Origin: Lachnospiraceae bacterium
GTDB lineage: Bacteria; Bacillota; Clostridia; Lachnospirales; Lachnospiraceae
DNA: 64,000 bases
Assembly: GCA_029071325.1 (NCBI GenBank)
Contig: JAIEAP010000043.1
Coordinates: 1 to 64,000, forward strand
Direction of reading: 5' to 3'
The notes under the pieces are model-generated. The model was not told the origin of the DNA and searched no databases. It worked only from the letters and a program-made list of their open reading frames with translations. Of the stretch, positions 1 through 9,437 are shown one piece after another (position 1 is the first letter of the stretch; the number at the start of each line of letters is the position of its first letter). Made by a program: the position numbers and the translations under genes.

Positions 1-39
1 AATATCTGAAATGCCGTTTGGCAATCCATTCAAAAAATA

Positions 40-3033
40 TCATTCTAAGACTTGACTTTTAATAGTTAGTCTTTCGTACAGTTCCTTCAATTCCCGGAAC
101 ATTCCCGCATCCTCCCTAAGGGCATCCTCAGAGCCTATCACACAGAGATAATCCTGCGCCAGGACCGCTTCCGTCAAATCCGCAAGCGCACGGATATCCT
201 CCGGCTGCGCCTCAATAACCTGATCTCTCTCCCGCTGCAGATCTTCTTCGGTCACATGGGTGAGATATGCGCTGAGAGAGCGTCCGCCCTTCGCCGCTGG
301 GGTCAGCGGTGTATCCAGATCACTGACTGTTCCGATCACATACTTTGTCATATCACGCTCATCTGCATCAAAGGTTCTCAGATACCCTGGAATGCCTTCG
401 TACACCTCATTTGTCTTACGCAGATTCGGATCCCGGTAAGAGCTGAAATAAGTCTCTCCCGTGCGGGAAAATCCGCTCATACAGCCATAGGCTCCCCCCT
501 TAACACGAACGTTGATCCAAAGATAGTCATAACTTAAAATTACCTTTAATATTTTAAGGGCGCCTGTATAGGCAAAACCTGCTTTGCAGAAATTCCCTGC
601 CCTTGATACATACTGTACCTTGGAAGCATCCTGAAATCCCTCGTTCCTGTGCGCGCTGACCGCACCGGATCCTGTCTTATGCTCCTGAATGTTCTCCTGG
701 CACTCAGACCCGCCGGCAGAATCCTGCTTCTTCGTTCCCAATGTCTTCAGCCACTTCGGAAGTTCCTTCTCAAGCAGCGCATAGCCCTCATCATCAGCCG
801 TAATACCTATCAGAAGCCCCTCCTTCACAAACAGCTGACGCATCAGACGCTGCAGTCTGGCAATCAGCCCGGCCTTGCGTTCGTCAAAATGCTCTTCCAG
901 ATCCGCCACTACATGATATAATCCGATCCCGCCCACATCATCATTGAACTTCGATACCGGGGAGAAATATGACATAGCACGAATGGCCGACACCGCATGC
1001 CCTGCAGAACTTAAGGACATCTGCAGTCTTGATTTTGCCTGTGCTATGATCTCATATAACCTCTTTTCATTCGTCACATTCGAGGTGTTCAATATCTCTC
1101 TGACCAAATCCATCGCAGAATTTAAATTCTGATATAACATTTTGACATGTACTTCAAATTTGCAGTCAAACACATCTTCAGCCTTGGTATCTGCATAAGC
1201 GCTGATCTGTGAACTGATGCCTCCCGTCATAAGATTGATCTCATTGGCAAGGTCTGCATATCCGTAATGCTCCGTATCCACATAGCCCAGCACGGCTTTC
1301 AATATTCCAAGATAAGGCACATCCTCCTCGGATATCTGCTTTGCATCAAACAGCAGCCGCAGGTAGTGTATGCCGCCGGAATAGATATTGGTATGGATCA
1401 CCGGTACTCCGTCACAAATCTTCTCCTCATAAATAAGGGGCGCGGTCTCCCGTTTCATATCCTCACGCTTCAGCATTGGGATTTTTTCCATATCCTCTCT
1501 GGCGGACGGCTCCTCCTGATACTGTTTCAGATGCTTCGTATCTGCCACCAGCCGTTCAATTTCTTCCGGGGTCAGGCTGGCCTTGTACTCTTTCAGCTTC
1601 GCCGCCAGCGTCTCCTCCAGTTTTGCGTTATAGCCATGCTCCGGCTCAATGTACACATAGGACTTATGCGGGTTATCCAGCAGATATTTGGTGATAAGCT
1701 CTTCAAAGTAACCGGACTGTGCCTTCTCACGCAATTTCCCAAACACAGACAGTACCTTCAGATACAGGAAAGGCTGATTCTCATCATAGAGCCAACTGTC
1801 CATACAGGTAAGTCCGTACATCAGTCCCTTGGGATAATTACCGTAATCCGCCTCCCGGAACCGAAATTCCGCGCTGTTAAGCCCTGCAAGCAGGGATTTT
1901 GGATTCAGTCCCTCTGCCGCCACTTTCCGCAGGGTATCTTCAATAACCTGTACAAAACGCTCTCCGTCACTGCCGTTGGCATTCTTAGCCACCACGGAGA
2001 AAACCGGCTGATAAGTCCCGCTGTCAAAGCCTCCCGTCACATCCTTGCCGATCCCGGCGTCCAGCAGCGCCTGCTTCACGGGAGCCCCAGGCGCACCCAG
2101 CAGCGCATAATCCAGAATATCAAACGCCATGCACAGTTCCTGGTCCAGCACCGTACCCACAGTGGCATTGTAGGACAGGAATGTATGATCCTTCAAAGGC
2201 TCTCCCGACGCCAGTGAATAGGGCCGGTGAAGCTCTACCGGACGTGTAAAGGGCTGCTGGGTATCAATGGCGGAATCCAGCACCAATACATCGTATTTAC
2301 TCAGATACTCCTCGTCCAGAAAACGAAGTCTCTCCTCCATATCCATATCTCCATACAGATAAATATAGGAATTGGCAGGATGATAATACCTGCGGTGAAA
2401 ATCCAGATAATTCTCATAAGTCAGATCAGGAATCACCTCCGGATCACCGCCCGACTCATTGCTGTAAGTAGTATCGGGGAACAGGGAGTTCAGCACCATC
2501 CGATTCAACACATCATCCGGAGAAGAAAATACTCCCTTCATCTCATTGTATACTACACCGTTAATGGTAATGGGCGCATCCTTGGATTCCAGTTCATAAT
2601 GCCATCCCTCCTGCCGGAATATTTCTTCTTTTTGATAGATATTGGGATGAAAAACGGCGTCCAGATATACGTCCATCAGGTTGGCAAAATCCCTGTCATT
2701 GCAGCTTGCCACCGGATAGACGGTTTTATCAGGATAGGTCATGGCATTCAAAAATGTGTTGAGAGACCCCTTCACCAGTTCCACGAAGGGATCCTTGACC
2801 GGAAACTTCTCAGAACCGCACAGTACCGAGTGCTCAATAATATGCGGGACGCCGGTACTGTCCGACACAGGCGTCCGAAACGCAACATAAAACACCTTAT
2901 TTTCATCATCGTTTGGAATAATTCCGATGCGCGCACCGCTCTTCTTATGACGCAGCAGATATCCCTTCGCATGAATATCGCCAAGCTCCTCCCCGCTGAT
3001 CAGTTCATATGCATTTAATTCTGCCAGATTCAT
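40..3033 (-). CDS. M16C-family (presequence protease/insulinase-like) zinc metallopeptidase
   Basis: Long ORF; HIIEH (HxxEH) motif in VPHIIEHSVLCGS; start placed at MNLAELNAYEL rather than the upstream ATG. Confidence 0.9.
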   Translation of the reverse strand: MNLAELNAYELISGEELGDIHAKGYLLRHKKSGARIGIIPNDDENKVFYVAFRTPVSDSTGVPHIIEHSVLCGSEKFPVKDPFVELVKGSLNTFLNAMTYPDKTVYPVASCNDRDFANLMDVYLDAVFHPNIYQKEEIFRQEGWHYELESKDAPITINGVVYNEMKGVFSSPDDVLNRMVLNSLFPDTTYSNESGGDPEVIPDLTYENYLDFHRRYYHPANSYIYLYGDMDMEERLRFLDEEYLSKYDVLVLDSAIDTQQPFTRPVELHRPYSLASGEPLKDHTFLSYNATVGTVLDQELCMAFDILDYALLGAPGAPVKQALLDAGIGKDVTGGFDSGTYQPVFSVVAKNANGSDGERFVQVIEDTLRKVAAEGLNPKSLLAGLNSAEFRFREADYGNYPKGLMYGLTCMDSWLYDENQPFLYLKVLSVFGKLREKAQSGYFEELITKYLLDNPHKSYVYIEPEHGYNAKLEETLAAKLKEYKASLTPEEIERLVADTKHLKQYQEEPSAREDMEKIPMLKREDMKRETAPLIYEEKICDGVPVIHTNIYSGGIHYLRLLFDAKQISEEDVPYLGILKAVLGYVDTEHYGYADLANEINLMTGGISSQISAYADTKAEDVFDCKFEVHVKMLYQNLNSAMDLVREILNTSNVTNEKRLYEIIAQAKSRLQMSLSSAGHAVSAIRAMSYFSPVSKFNDDVGGIGLYHVVADLEEHFDERKAGLIARLQRLMRQLFVKEGLLIGITADDEGYALLEKELPKWLKTLGTKKQDSAGGSECQENIQEHKTGSGAVSAHRNEGFQDASKVQYVSRAGNFCKAGFAYTGALKILKVILSYDYLWINVRVKGGAYGCMSGFSRTGETYFSSYRDPNLRKTNEVYEGIPGYLRTFDADERDMTKYVIGTVSDLDTPLTPAAKGGRSLSAYLTHVTEEDLQRERDQVIEAQPEDIRALADLTEAVLAQDYLCVIGSEDALREDAGMFRELKELYERLTIKSQVLE

Positions 3034-3101
3034 ATTCTTCCTCCCAAAAGTAGTCATTTGGGATATTATACCACATTTCCTCTGCAATTACACGAAAAGA
3101 A

Positions 3102-5474
3102 TCACTCCACACTCTTGAGGGCTTCATCCATAGGAATCTTCTTGATCCTTCTGAAATCAAAGCACATCACGATCAGGTAACCAATGAGGACAAATACAAA
3201 CATCTTCACGTATCCCACCGGTTCGAGCGTAAATGTAAACCATCCGCTATAGCTGAACATGATCGCTTTCCACGCCTCCCTCATAACAAGCACTCCTAAT
3301 CCCACGCTGACGGCATCCGCGACCAGCAGCACTATGGTGGTAGACAGAAGATACAAGCCTGCGATTTCCCGGTTCTCATATCCCAGAATCTTTGTCATGG
3401 ATATGGCGTTCTCGTTCTTCTCAATAATAATCTTGGTGAGAAGATAAATCAGCACTGCGGATAGAAGGACGCACAGAATCTGGAAATACTGCATATACGA
3501 ACCCATGGAATGATCCAGCTGATCGCTCATCTTGGTAATCTCCCGCTCTGTGATAACCGTTGCAATGCTATTCTCCTCAATATCTGTAATTTCCGAATCA
3601 GACAGATAGCCGCTAAATTCCTCGCCGTCCAGATCAAAGACAATCCGGTAATTTTGTATCGGCATAAAAACTGCAAGGCTCAGGCACCTGTCATATATTC
3701 CTGCCACCTCAAACTGATACTGCCTATTCTCATACTTTTCATCCAGACAGACAACGTCACCCACCGCCAGGTCATATTTCTCTCCGAAGGATGACGAAAT
3801 GTAGACCTCGTCCTCCCCGAGGGATTCCAGACCGTTTATCTCTACATACCGACTGCCATCCGTAATTCCATACACCGAAATTTCCTCATCCAGAGTTTCG
3901 CTCTTTTTCTGCAGGGATTTCATACTGAATTTTTCCGAATCTTCGTTCCGGGTTTTGATCACATTTCCCGCTTCGTCCTCATACGCTATAAGCACATACT
4001 GATACTTTGCAAACATCATATCCGTTACATTCTTTTTATAATAGTCAAGCGTATCGGGCATGCCCACCGCCATTGCCAGCATGACCATAATGAAGAAAAT
4101 CCCAAAAAACAGAACGAGATAGTTCGCCATATTCTGAAACATGATGCGCACACGGAATCTGGCAAAGAACCTCCATCGGGGAAGACGCATTGCTTTCTTA
4201 CGCTTCGTTTTCTTAAGATCATGCCGCAAAAACTGCAGCGGTGTGTGCCGCATCATCTTCACGATCACTGTCAGATTTACCACAAACATCAGCGCCAGCG
4301 GAATCAGCGTCGTTTTGACAAATGCCTCGGGATTCCATATGGTTTCGTAGATAGGCAGGCTGTAACTGTTATAGTACATGGATACCACCACATATTTAAA
4401 AACCGTATACCCCAATATGTTTCCAATGACGGCCGCCATCAGCGTCACAATTACCGGCATGGACAGATAATGCCTGGTCAGCTCTCCCCTGCTGTATCCA
4501 GAAGCGCGAAGCGTACCGATGGTCTGGGATTCTCTGGCTATGGTATTGCTGATAGTCACAGCAAAAATAAAGGCAATGATCACGATCAGTATATCCAGAA
4601 GAACGCCGCCCATTGCCTCGTCAGAGCCCATATCCTCTGTTGCAAAATTGATTGCCGGATTGGCATACCTCGGAACGTAATCCTCAATTATATAACCACG
4701 CACAACGGTCTGTGTAAAGATATCCTCCAGGAAGTTATCCGAGAGCCGCTTTTCCTCCTGCTCGTCTGCCGGTTCACGATCATACTGCCACGCATATGTA
4801 TAATGGACGGTCTTATGCAGGCGGTCAAAACCGTCTTCTGTCACCATCGCCACATCAAAGGTCAGGGCATCGAACATGAAATCCGTGCTGTTTTCATGAA
4901 GGGTAGCATAATTCACATAAGCAAGCAGACCAACCACCCGATACTGCTGACCGCTGACTTCTATGGTGTCCCCTACTTTGATCCCGACATTGTCTGCATG
5001 CATACGGTCAACGGCAATCTCATCTTCCGTCTCAGGAAAATTTCCCTCCATAAGACATGCCAAATTGACTGCATCATTCTTCACATACACTCGAATCGTT
5101 CCGTCCACCACACCGTTACCGTCATAATCCTCTTCCTCATTCCGGTAAAAATTTTCATATAACGTTACCGGAACCGATTCAAGATCATCCGCCTTCTCCC
5201 CTGATTCGATCGCGGCGATCAACTCCTCGTCTGCTTGGCGACTCAATTCAAAGTGCCCGCTTTCCAGCTGATATTTAGACACGCCTTCTTCTGCTGCCTT
5301 CATCATGCTCTCATTGGCAACGTACATCCCCGATACAAATCCGATGGTAAGGATCAGAAACAGACTTACGACCAGATACTTTCGCCAATCGCCCAGAAGT
5401 TCTCTTAAGATTCTCTTCCCGAGTGGATTTTTCACTCTTTTACCTTGCTTTTTTATTTGGTCCATGTCACTCAC
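3102..5474 (-). CDS. ABC transporter permease, FtsX/MacB-like
   Basis: 790 aa ORF with N-terminal TM, large extracytoplasmic domain and several C-terminal TM segments; directly downstream of the ATPase gene. Confidence 0.88.
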   Translation of the reverse strand: MSDMDQIKKQGKRVKNPLGKRILRELLGDWRKYLVVSLFLILTIGFVSGMYVANESMMKAAEEGVSKYQLESGHFELSRQADEELIAAIESGEKADDLESVPVTLYENFYRNEEEDYDGNGVVDGTIRVYVKNDAVNLACLMEGNFPETEDEIAVDRMHADNVGIKVGDTIEVSGQQYRVVGLLAYVNYATLHENSTDFMFDALTFDVAMVTEDGFDRLHKTVHYTYAWQYDREPADEQEEKRLSDNFLEDIFTQTVVRGYIIEDYVPRYANPAINFATEDMGSDEAMGGVLLDILIVIIAFIFAVTISNTIARESQTIGTLRASGYSRGELTRHYLSMPVIVTLMAAVIGNILGYTVFKYVVVSMYYNSYSLPIYETIWNPEAFVKTTLIPLALMFVVNLTVIVKMMRHTPLQFLRHDLKKTKRKKAMRLPRWRFFARFRVRIMFQNMANYLVLFFGIFFIMVMLAMAVGMPDTLDYYKKNVTDMMFAKYQYVLIAYEDEAGNVIKTRNEDSEKFSMKSLQKKSETLDEEISVYGITDGSRYVEINGLESLGEDEVYISSSFGEKYDLAVGDVVCLDEKYENRQYQFEVAGIYDRCLSLAVFMPIQNYRIVFDLDGEEFSGYLSDSEITDIEENSIATVITEREITKMSDQLDHSMGSYMQYFQILCVLLSAVLIYLLTKIIIEKNENAISMTKILGYENREIAGLYLLSTTIVLLVADAVSVGLGVLVMREAWKAIMFSYSGWFTFTLEPVGYVKMFVFVLIGYLIVMCFDFRRIKKIPMDEALKSVE

Positions 5475-5477
5475 CTC

Positions 5478-6194
5478 TTACCACTCCAGATCCGCAGCCG
5501 ATATTTTATTTGTGTTAATCTCGTTGCGACGGATACTGCCATCCCGGAGCTTGATCACATGATCCGCCATATTTCGGATTGCTTCGTTATGCGTGACCAT
5601 AATAACTGTATTGCCATATTTCACATTGACCTCCTCGATCAGCTTCAGTATTTCCTTTGACGTGTTGTAATCCAACGCGCCCGTAGGTTCGTCGCAAAGT
5701 AATATATCCGGATTTTTGACAATGGCACGTCCAATGGAAACCCTCTGCTGCTGTCCGCCGGAGAGCTGATTGGGCAGCTTATGTCTATGCTCATAAAGTC
5801 CCAGCGTGTGCAAGAGCTCATCAATATCCAGAGGCGTCTCCGACAGATATGCCCCAACCTCAATATTTTCCTTCACATTTAAATTGCCGATCAGATTATA
5901 CATCTGGAACACATATCCCAGATGGCTTCTGCGATACCGTGTCAGTCCCTTTTCCCCCATATCCTTCAGCTTATCCCCATTGATGGATATGTATCCGGAA
6001 TCGGCGCTGTCAATTCCTCCGATAATATTAAGCAGTGTGGACTTACCGGAACCGGAAGGACCAAGCAGCACACAGAATTCTCCTTTTGCCACCGAGAAGT
6101 TCATGCCGCGAAGCACTTCCTGACGGGTATCACCACTGCCAAATCCCTTCTTTAAATCTACAATTTCCAAAAACTTTCTTTCTTCCTCTGACAT
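5478..6194 (-). CDS. ABC transporter ATP-binding protein (LolD/MacB-type)
   Basis: Walker A GPSGSGKST, signature LSGGQQQR, Walker B ILLCDEPTGALD; start placed at MSEEERKFLE. Confidence 0.92.
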   Translation of the reverse strand: MSEEERKFLEIVDLKKGFGSGDTRQEVLRGMNFSVAKGEFCVLLGPSGSGKSTLLNIIGGIDSADSGYISINGDKLKDMGEKGLTRYRRSHLGYVFQMYNLIGNLNVKENIEVGAYLSETPLDIDELLHTLGLYEHRHKLPNQLSGGQQQRVSIGRAIVKNPDILLCDEPTGALDYNTSKEILKLIEEVNVKYGNTVIMVTHNEAIRNMADHVIKLRDGSIRRNEINTNKISAADLEW

Positions 6195-6271
6195 ACTGTC
6201 TCCTCTCTCAGCCCGACTGTCCCTTGGCTCATCTGACTCCTTCCAGACAGTCCATGTCGTCAACCTAACAA

Positions 6272-6291
6272 AAGTTAGTTTCTCCTAACTT
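6272..6291. promoter_or_regulatory. Candidate repressor operator O1 (AAGTTAG-N6-CTAACTT)
   Basis: Perfect 7-bp inverted repeat, 6-bp spacer, in the leader of the ABC exporter operon. Confidence 0.6.
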
Positions 6292-6319
6292 ATAATCAAA
6301 ATGAATGCGGCCATTTTAT

Positions 6320-6335
6320 GTTAGTAGCCGCTAAC
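6320..6335. promoter_or_regulatory. Candidate repressor operator O2 (GTTAG-N6-CTAAC)
   Basis: Same half-sites and spacer as O1; lies just downstream of a predicted -10 box. Confidence 0.6.
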
Positions 6336-6344
6336 TTCGTTTTT

Positions 6345-6374
6345 AATATACCTCTATTATCATGCTTTTGTCAA
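6345..6374 (-). promoter_or_regulatory. Predicted sigma-A promoter of the ABC exporter operon
   Basis: Minus strand TTGACA (6374-6369), 18-bp spacer, TATATT (6350-6345). Confidence 0.55.
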
Positions 6375-6388
6375 TAGTCTGCTGGTGC

Positions 6389-6424
6389 AAAAAAAGAAAA
6401 GCCATCGCAGTGCAACAGCTTTTC
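6389..6424 (-). terminator. Intrinsic terminator downstream of csp
   Basis: Minus strand GAAAAGC...GCTTTTC followed by TTTTTTT. Confidence 0.75.
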
Positions 6425-6469
6425 CATAAAGATCATTCCTTACAATACAAATATATGTAAATGTATGAA

Positions 6470-6670
6470 TTATCCTAAACGAATGACATTAGCAGCCTGA
6501 GGTCCCTTTTCTCCGTCTACCACATCAAACTCTACCGATTCTCCGTCCTTTAATTCCTTAAAGCCGTCCATATTCAATGCAGAAAAATGCACGAATACGT
6601 CATTTCCATCGGTATCAGAAATGAATCCATAGCCCTTTTTGGCGTTAAACCACTTAACAGTTCCTTGCAT
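6470..6670 (-). CDS. csp: Cold-shock protein (CspA family)
   Basis: 66 aa [32 protein letters not shown], with RNP motifs. Confidence 0.96.
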   Translation of the reverse strand: MQGTVKWFNAKKGYGFISDTDGNDVFVHFSALNMDGFKELKDGESVEFDVVDGEKGPQAANVIRLG

Positions 6671-6734
6671 GTAAATTTCCTCCTAATACATGAATACTAA
6701 AAATTGCACAAATGCGTGCAACACTCCGAATAAA

Positions 6735-6763
6735 ACACTAACATATTTCCCAAAGTTTGTCAA
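6735..6763 (-). promoter_or_regulatory. Predicted csp promoter
   Basis: Minus strand TTGACA (6763-6758), 17 bp, TAGTGT (6740-6735). Confidence 0.5.
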
Positions 6764-6777
6764 GCAGTCATACACCT

Positions 6778-7147
6778 TCCAGTTTCCGTATTATGCAGAA
6801 AACATACCGCAGAAAGCAGACGTGCATCATTGCTGCAAATAAAATCATCCCTTTCTCTTCGTTATTTGCCCGCAGACATCGGATAGCGGCTCGCCTTATG
6901 CTGAAATTTCAGTTGCCGCCGGTGTATCATTTGTGATGATTTGTGTCTTTTTAACGTTCGAACAATCCCCGGAGCATGTCCGTCTGCATGAGCACATGCA
7001 ATCTGCAGGGAGCGTGCTGCTCTTAATGGGCGTTCTGATGTGACGTGCAGTCTGCGGACAAATCCGAAAAGATACGCATGATTTTATTTGCTACAATGAT
7101 GCGCCCTCTTCTTATGGTATGTTATCTGCAAAATACGAAAACTCAAG
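6778..7147. mobile_element. MITE-like foldback element, copy 1 (internally shortened)
   Basis: Ends read AGTTTCCGTATTATGCAGA... and (reverse complement) AGTTTTCGTATTTTGCAGA...; ~70-85 bp imperfect TIRs; flanked by the 11-bp direct repeat GTCATACACCT (6767-6777 and 7148-7158); interior matches 18085-18360. Confidence 0.75.
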
Positions 7148-7164
7148 GTCATACACCTGAACTG

Positions 7165-8067
7165 TTATTTTATGTGAACGTCCATCTGGGGATAAGGTAT
7201 CCCGATCTCATTTTCGTCCAACACCAGCTTTATTTTCTCTAACAGGGCAAAACGGCTGGTCCAGTAAGCTCCCGTAGGAACCCATACCCGGGCTCCAATA
7301 TCTACCTGGGAGTCCCCCAGCCCTGTCACAACGACCTGAATCTCTTCGTCCTGCAGACGTGCCGGCTCTTCCCGCAGCACCTGCTCGATCACTTCCTTCG
7401 CGCGCTTTAAGTCAGCATCATAAGAAATACCGATGGTCAGGTCAATCCGCCGCCTGTCGGTGCTGGTGACATTAGTAAGGCTGGTATTGGCCAACATGCC
7501 ATTGGGGATCACGATGACCTTGTGGTCTATCGTATTCAGCTTCGTATAAAACAGGGAAATTTCTGCTACCTCTCCCTCATTCCCATGGGCATCCTCCACG
7601 ATATAATCACCTACACGAAACGGCTTTAGCATCAGGATCAACACCCCTCCGGCAAAGTTCGAAAGACTCCCCTGCAGCGCCAGACCGATGGTCAGTCCTG
7701 CAGAGCCCACCAGCGCCATTACGGAGGTCGTGGCAATACCAAAGAAAGACAGAATCAACAGAAACAGCAGGAAATAACCCACCGTTTTCGCCAGGGAATC
7801 CATAAACTGCTTCACCCCCTGGTCTGCTGACCTTTTCTCCAGGCCTTTGCCAATCAGCCTTCGTACCAGTTTGATCACCCGCACACCAACAACATACACC
7901 ACAAGAGCGACCAGTAATTGAAACAGAAAGGCAAGGATATCCGGAACCAGTCCTTCCAGGAATTCCTGCACAACGCCCGGCTTTCGGATCTCTTCAAGCG
8001 CCTGCCCCATGGCTTCCACGGTAATACCCTCTGTACTGTTTTCAATCTCAGTTAATAATAGCCTCAT
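7165..8067 (-). CDS. mscS: Small-conductance mechanosensitive channel (MscS family)
   Basis: TM region plus conserved GLALQGSLSNFAGGVLILMLKPFRVGDYI. Confidence 0.93.
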   Translation of the reverse strand: MRLLLTEIENSTEGITVEAMGQALEEIRKPGVVQEFLEGLVPDILAFLFQLLVALVVYVVGVRVIKLVRRLIGKGLEKRSADQGVKQFMDSLAKTVGYFLLFLLILSFFGIATTSVMALVGSAGLTIGLALQGSLSNFAGGVLILMLKPFRVGDYIVEDAHGNEGEVAEISLFYTKLNTIDHKVIVIPNGMLANTSLTNVTSTDRRRIDLTIGISYDADLKRAKEVIEQVLREEPARLQDEEIQVVVTGLGDSQVDIGARVWVPTGAYWTSRFALLEKIKLVLDENEIGIPYPQMDVHIK

Positions 8068-8100
8068 ATACGCTCCTCAGCTAAGAATAAGGAATCATCC

Positions 8101-9342
8101 CTAACGGGACAATGCATGGATAAATAAACCGCTCCGCAGCTTTGGCTCAAACCAGGTAGACTTTGGAGGCATCAGAAGCCCCGCATCCGCCACAGCAAAC
8201 AGTTCTGCGATATCGGTGGGATACATAGCAAACGCTGCTTTGCAGTCTGTATGTACCCGGCGCTCCAGTTCTTTAAGCCCCCGGATTCCGCCAACAAAAT
8301 CAATGCGCCGGTCCGTCTTAGGATCTTCTATCCCAAGTACCGGAGACAATAATACATTCTGCAGGACAGACACGTCCAGTCCCTCCACCGGATCGGCGCT
8401 CCGGTCACATTTCCGTATCCCGCAGCGATACCAGCGATCCTTAAGATACATACAAAACTCGCCCTTTCTGCCGGGAGACACAGCTTCTGCCTGCGGCTCT
8501 CCCACCTCAAAAAGCGACTGCATCCGCTCTAAAAATGATGCCTCATCCATGCCGTTTAAGTCCTTTACCACCCGGTTATAGTCCATGATCATCAACTGAT
8601 CGTCCGGGAACAGTACCGACAGAAAATAATTAAATTCTTCCGTTCCGTCGTAGCCGGGATGCTCATCCCTGCGCTTTAACCCTACCTTGACTGCAGATGC
8701 CGCACGATGATGTCCATCCGCAATATAAATATCACCAATGCGCTCAAAGGCTTCACGGATGGCTTTGATATCTTCTGGCTCATCAATGATGTAGGCCCGG
8801 TGTCCAATTCCATCTTCCGCCGTAAAGTCGTAGACCGGCGGGAGCGCCTTCACCTTCGTCACTACGCGGTTGATGATCTCATTGGATCGATACGCCAGAA
8901 AGATCGGTCCTGTCTGGGCATCGCAGGCATCCACATGGCAGATGCGATCCAACTCCTTATCGGCTCTGGTATTCTCGTGCTTTTTGATGACCTGGTTCAC
9001 ATAGTCATCAATGGAAGCGCAGGCCACAATACCGGTCTGTGTCCTTCCATTCATGGTCAGTTCATAAATATAGTAACAGGCGGATGCGTCCTGTATATAA
9101 TCGCCCTGCTCTACCATTTCCCACAGGAGATCATGCGCCTTTTCATATACCTGGGGTGCATAGGTATCCACCGAATCGTCAAACTGCGTCTCAGCCCGGT
9201 CAATGCGCAAAAACGTCCTATCGTTCCCGGCAACCGCCGCCTTCGCTTCTTCTCTGTTGTATACATCATACGGCAATGCCGCTATCTGTGCTGCCTCCTC
9301 CGGAACCGGACGGATGCAGCAGAATGGTCTGATATCTGCCAT
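8101..9342 (-). CDS. DUF1015 family protein
   Basis: MADIRPFCCIRPVPEEAAQIAALPYDVYN... IADGHHRAASA, typical of DUF1015. Confidence 0.85.
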   Translation of the reverse strand: MADIRPFCCIRPVPEEAAQIAALPYDVYNREEAKAAVAGNDRTFLRIDRAETQFDDSVDTYAPQVYEKAHDLLWEMVEQGDYIQDASACYYIYELTMNGRTQTGIVACASIDDYVNQVIKKHENTRADKELDRICHVDACDAQTGPIFLAYRSNEIINRVVTKVKALPPVYDFTAEDGIGHRAYIIDEPEDIKAIREAFERIGDIYIADGHHRAASAVKVGLKRRDEHPGYDGTEEFNYFLSVLFPDDQLMIMDYNRVVKDLNGMDEASFLERMQSLFEVGEPQAEAVSPGRKGEFCMYLKDRWYRCGIRKCDRSADPVEGLDVSVLQNVLLSPVLGIEDPKTDRRIDFVGGIRGLKELERRVHTDCKAAFAMYPTDIAELFAVADAGLLMPPKSTWFEPKLRSGLFIHALSR

Positions 9343-9387
9343 GTGCCTCTCCTTCTTATGTGACTATGAATCGTAAATTTTGAACAA

Positions 9388-9417
9388 AAGGCTGTCACGG
9401 ATATTCCGGGCAGCCTT
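9388..9417 (-). terminator. Hairpin, possible terminator of serA
   Basis: AAGGCTG...CAGCCTT stem just downstream of the serA stop; weak T-tract on the minus strand. Confidence 0.45.
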
Positions 9418-9437
9418 GTTTTTTCTTAAATCTTGAC

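Noticed and set aside
1267-2217. 316-aa plus-strand ORF antisense to the M16C peptidase
   Set aside because: Lies fully inside a clear conserved gene on the other strand; translation is low-complexity His/Gln/Leu-rich and matches no family.
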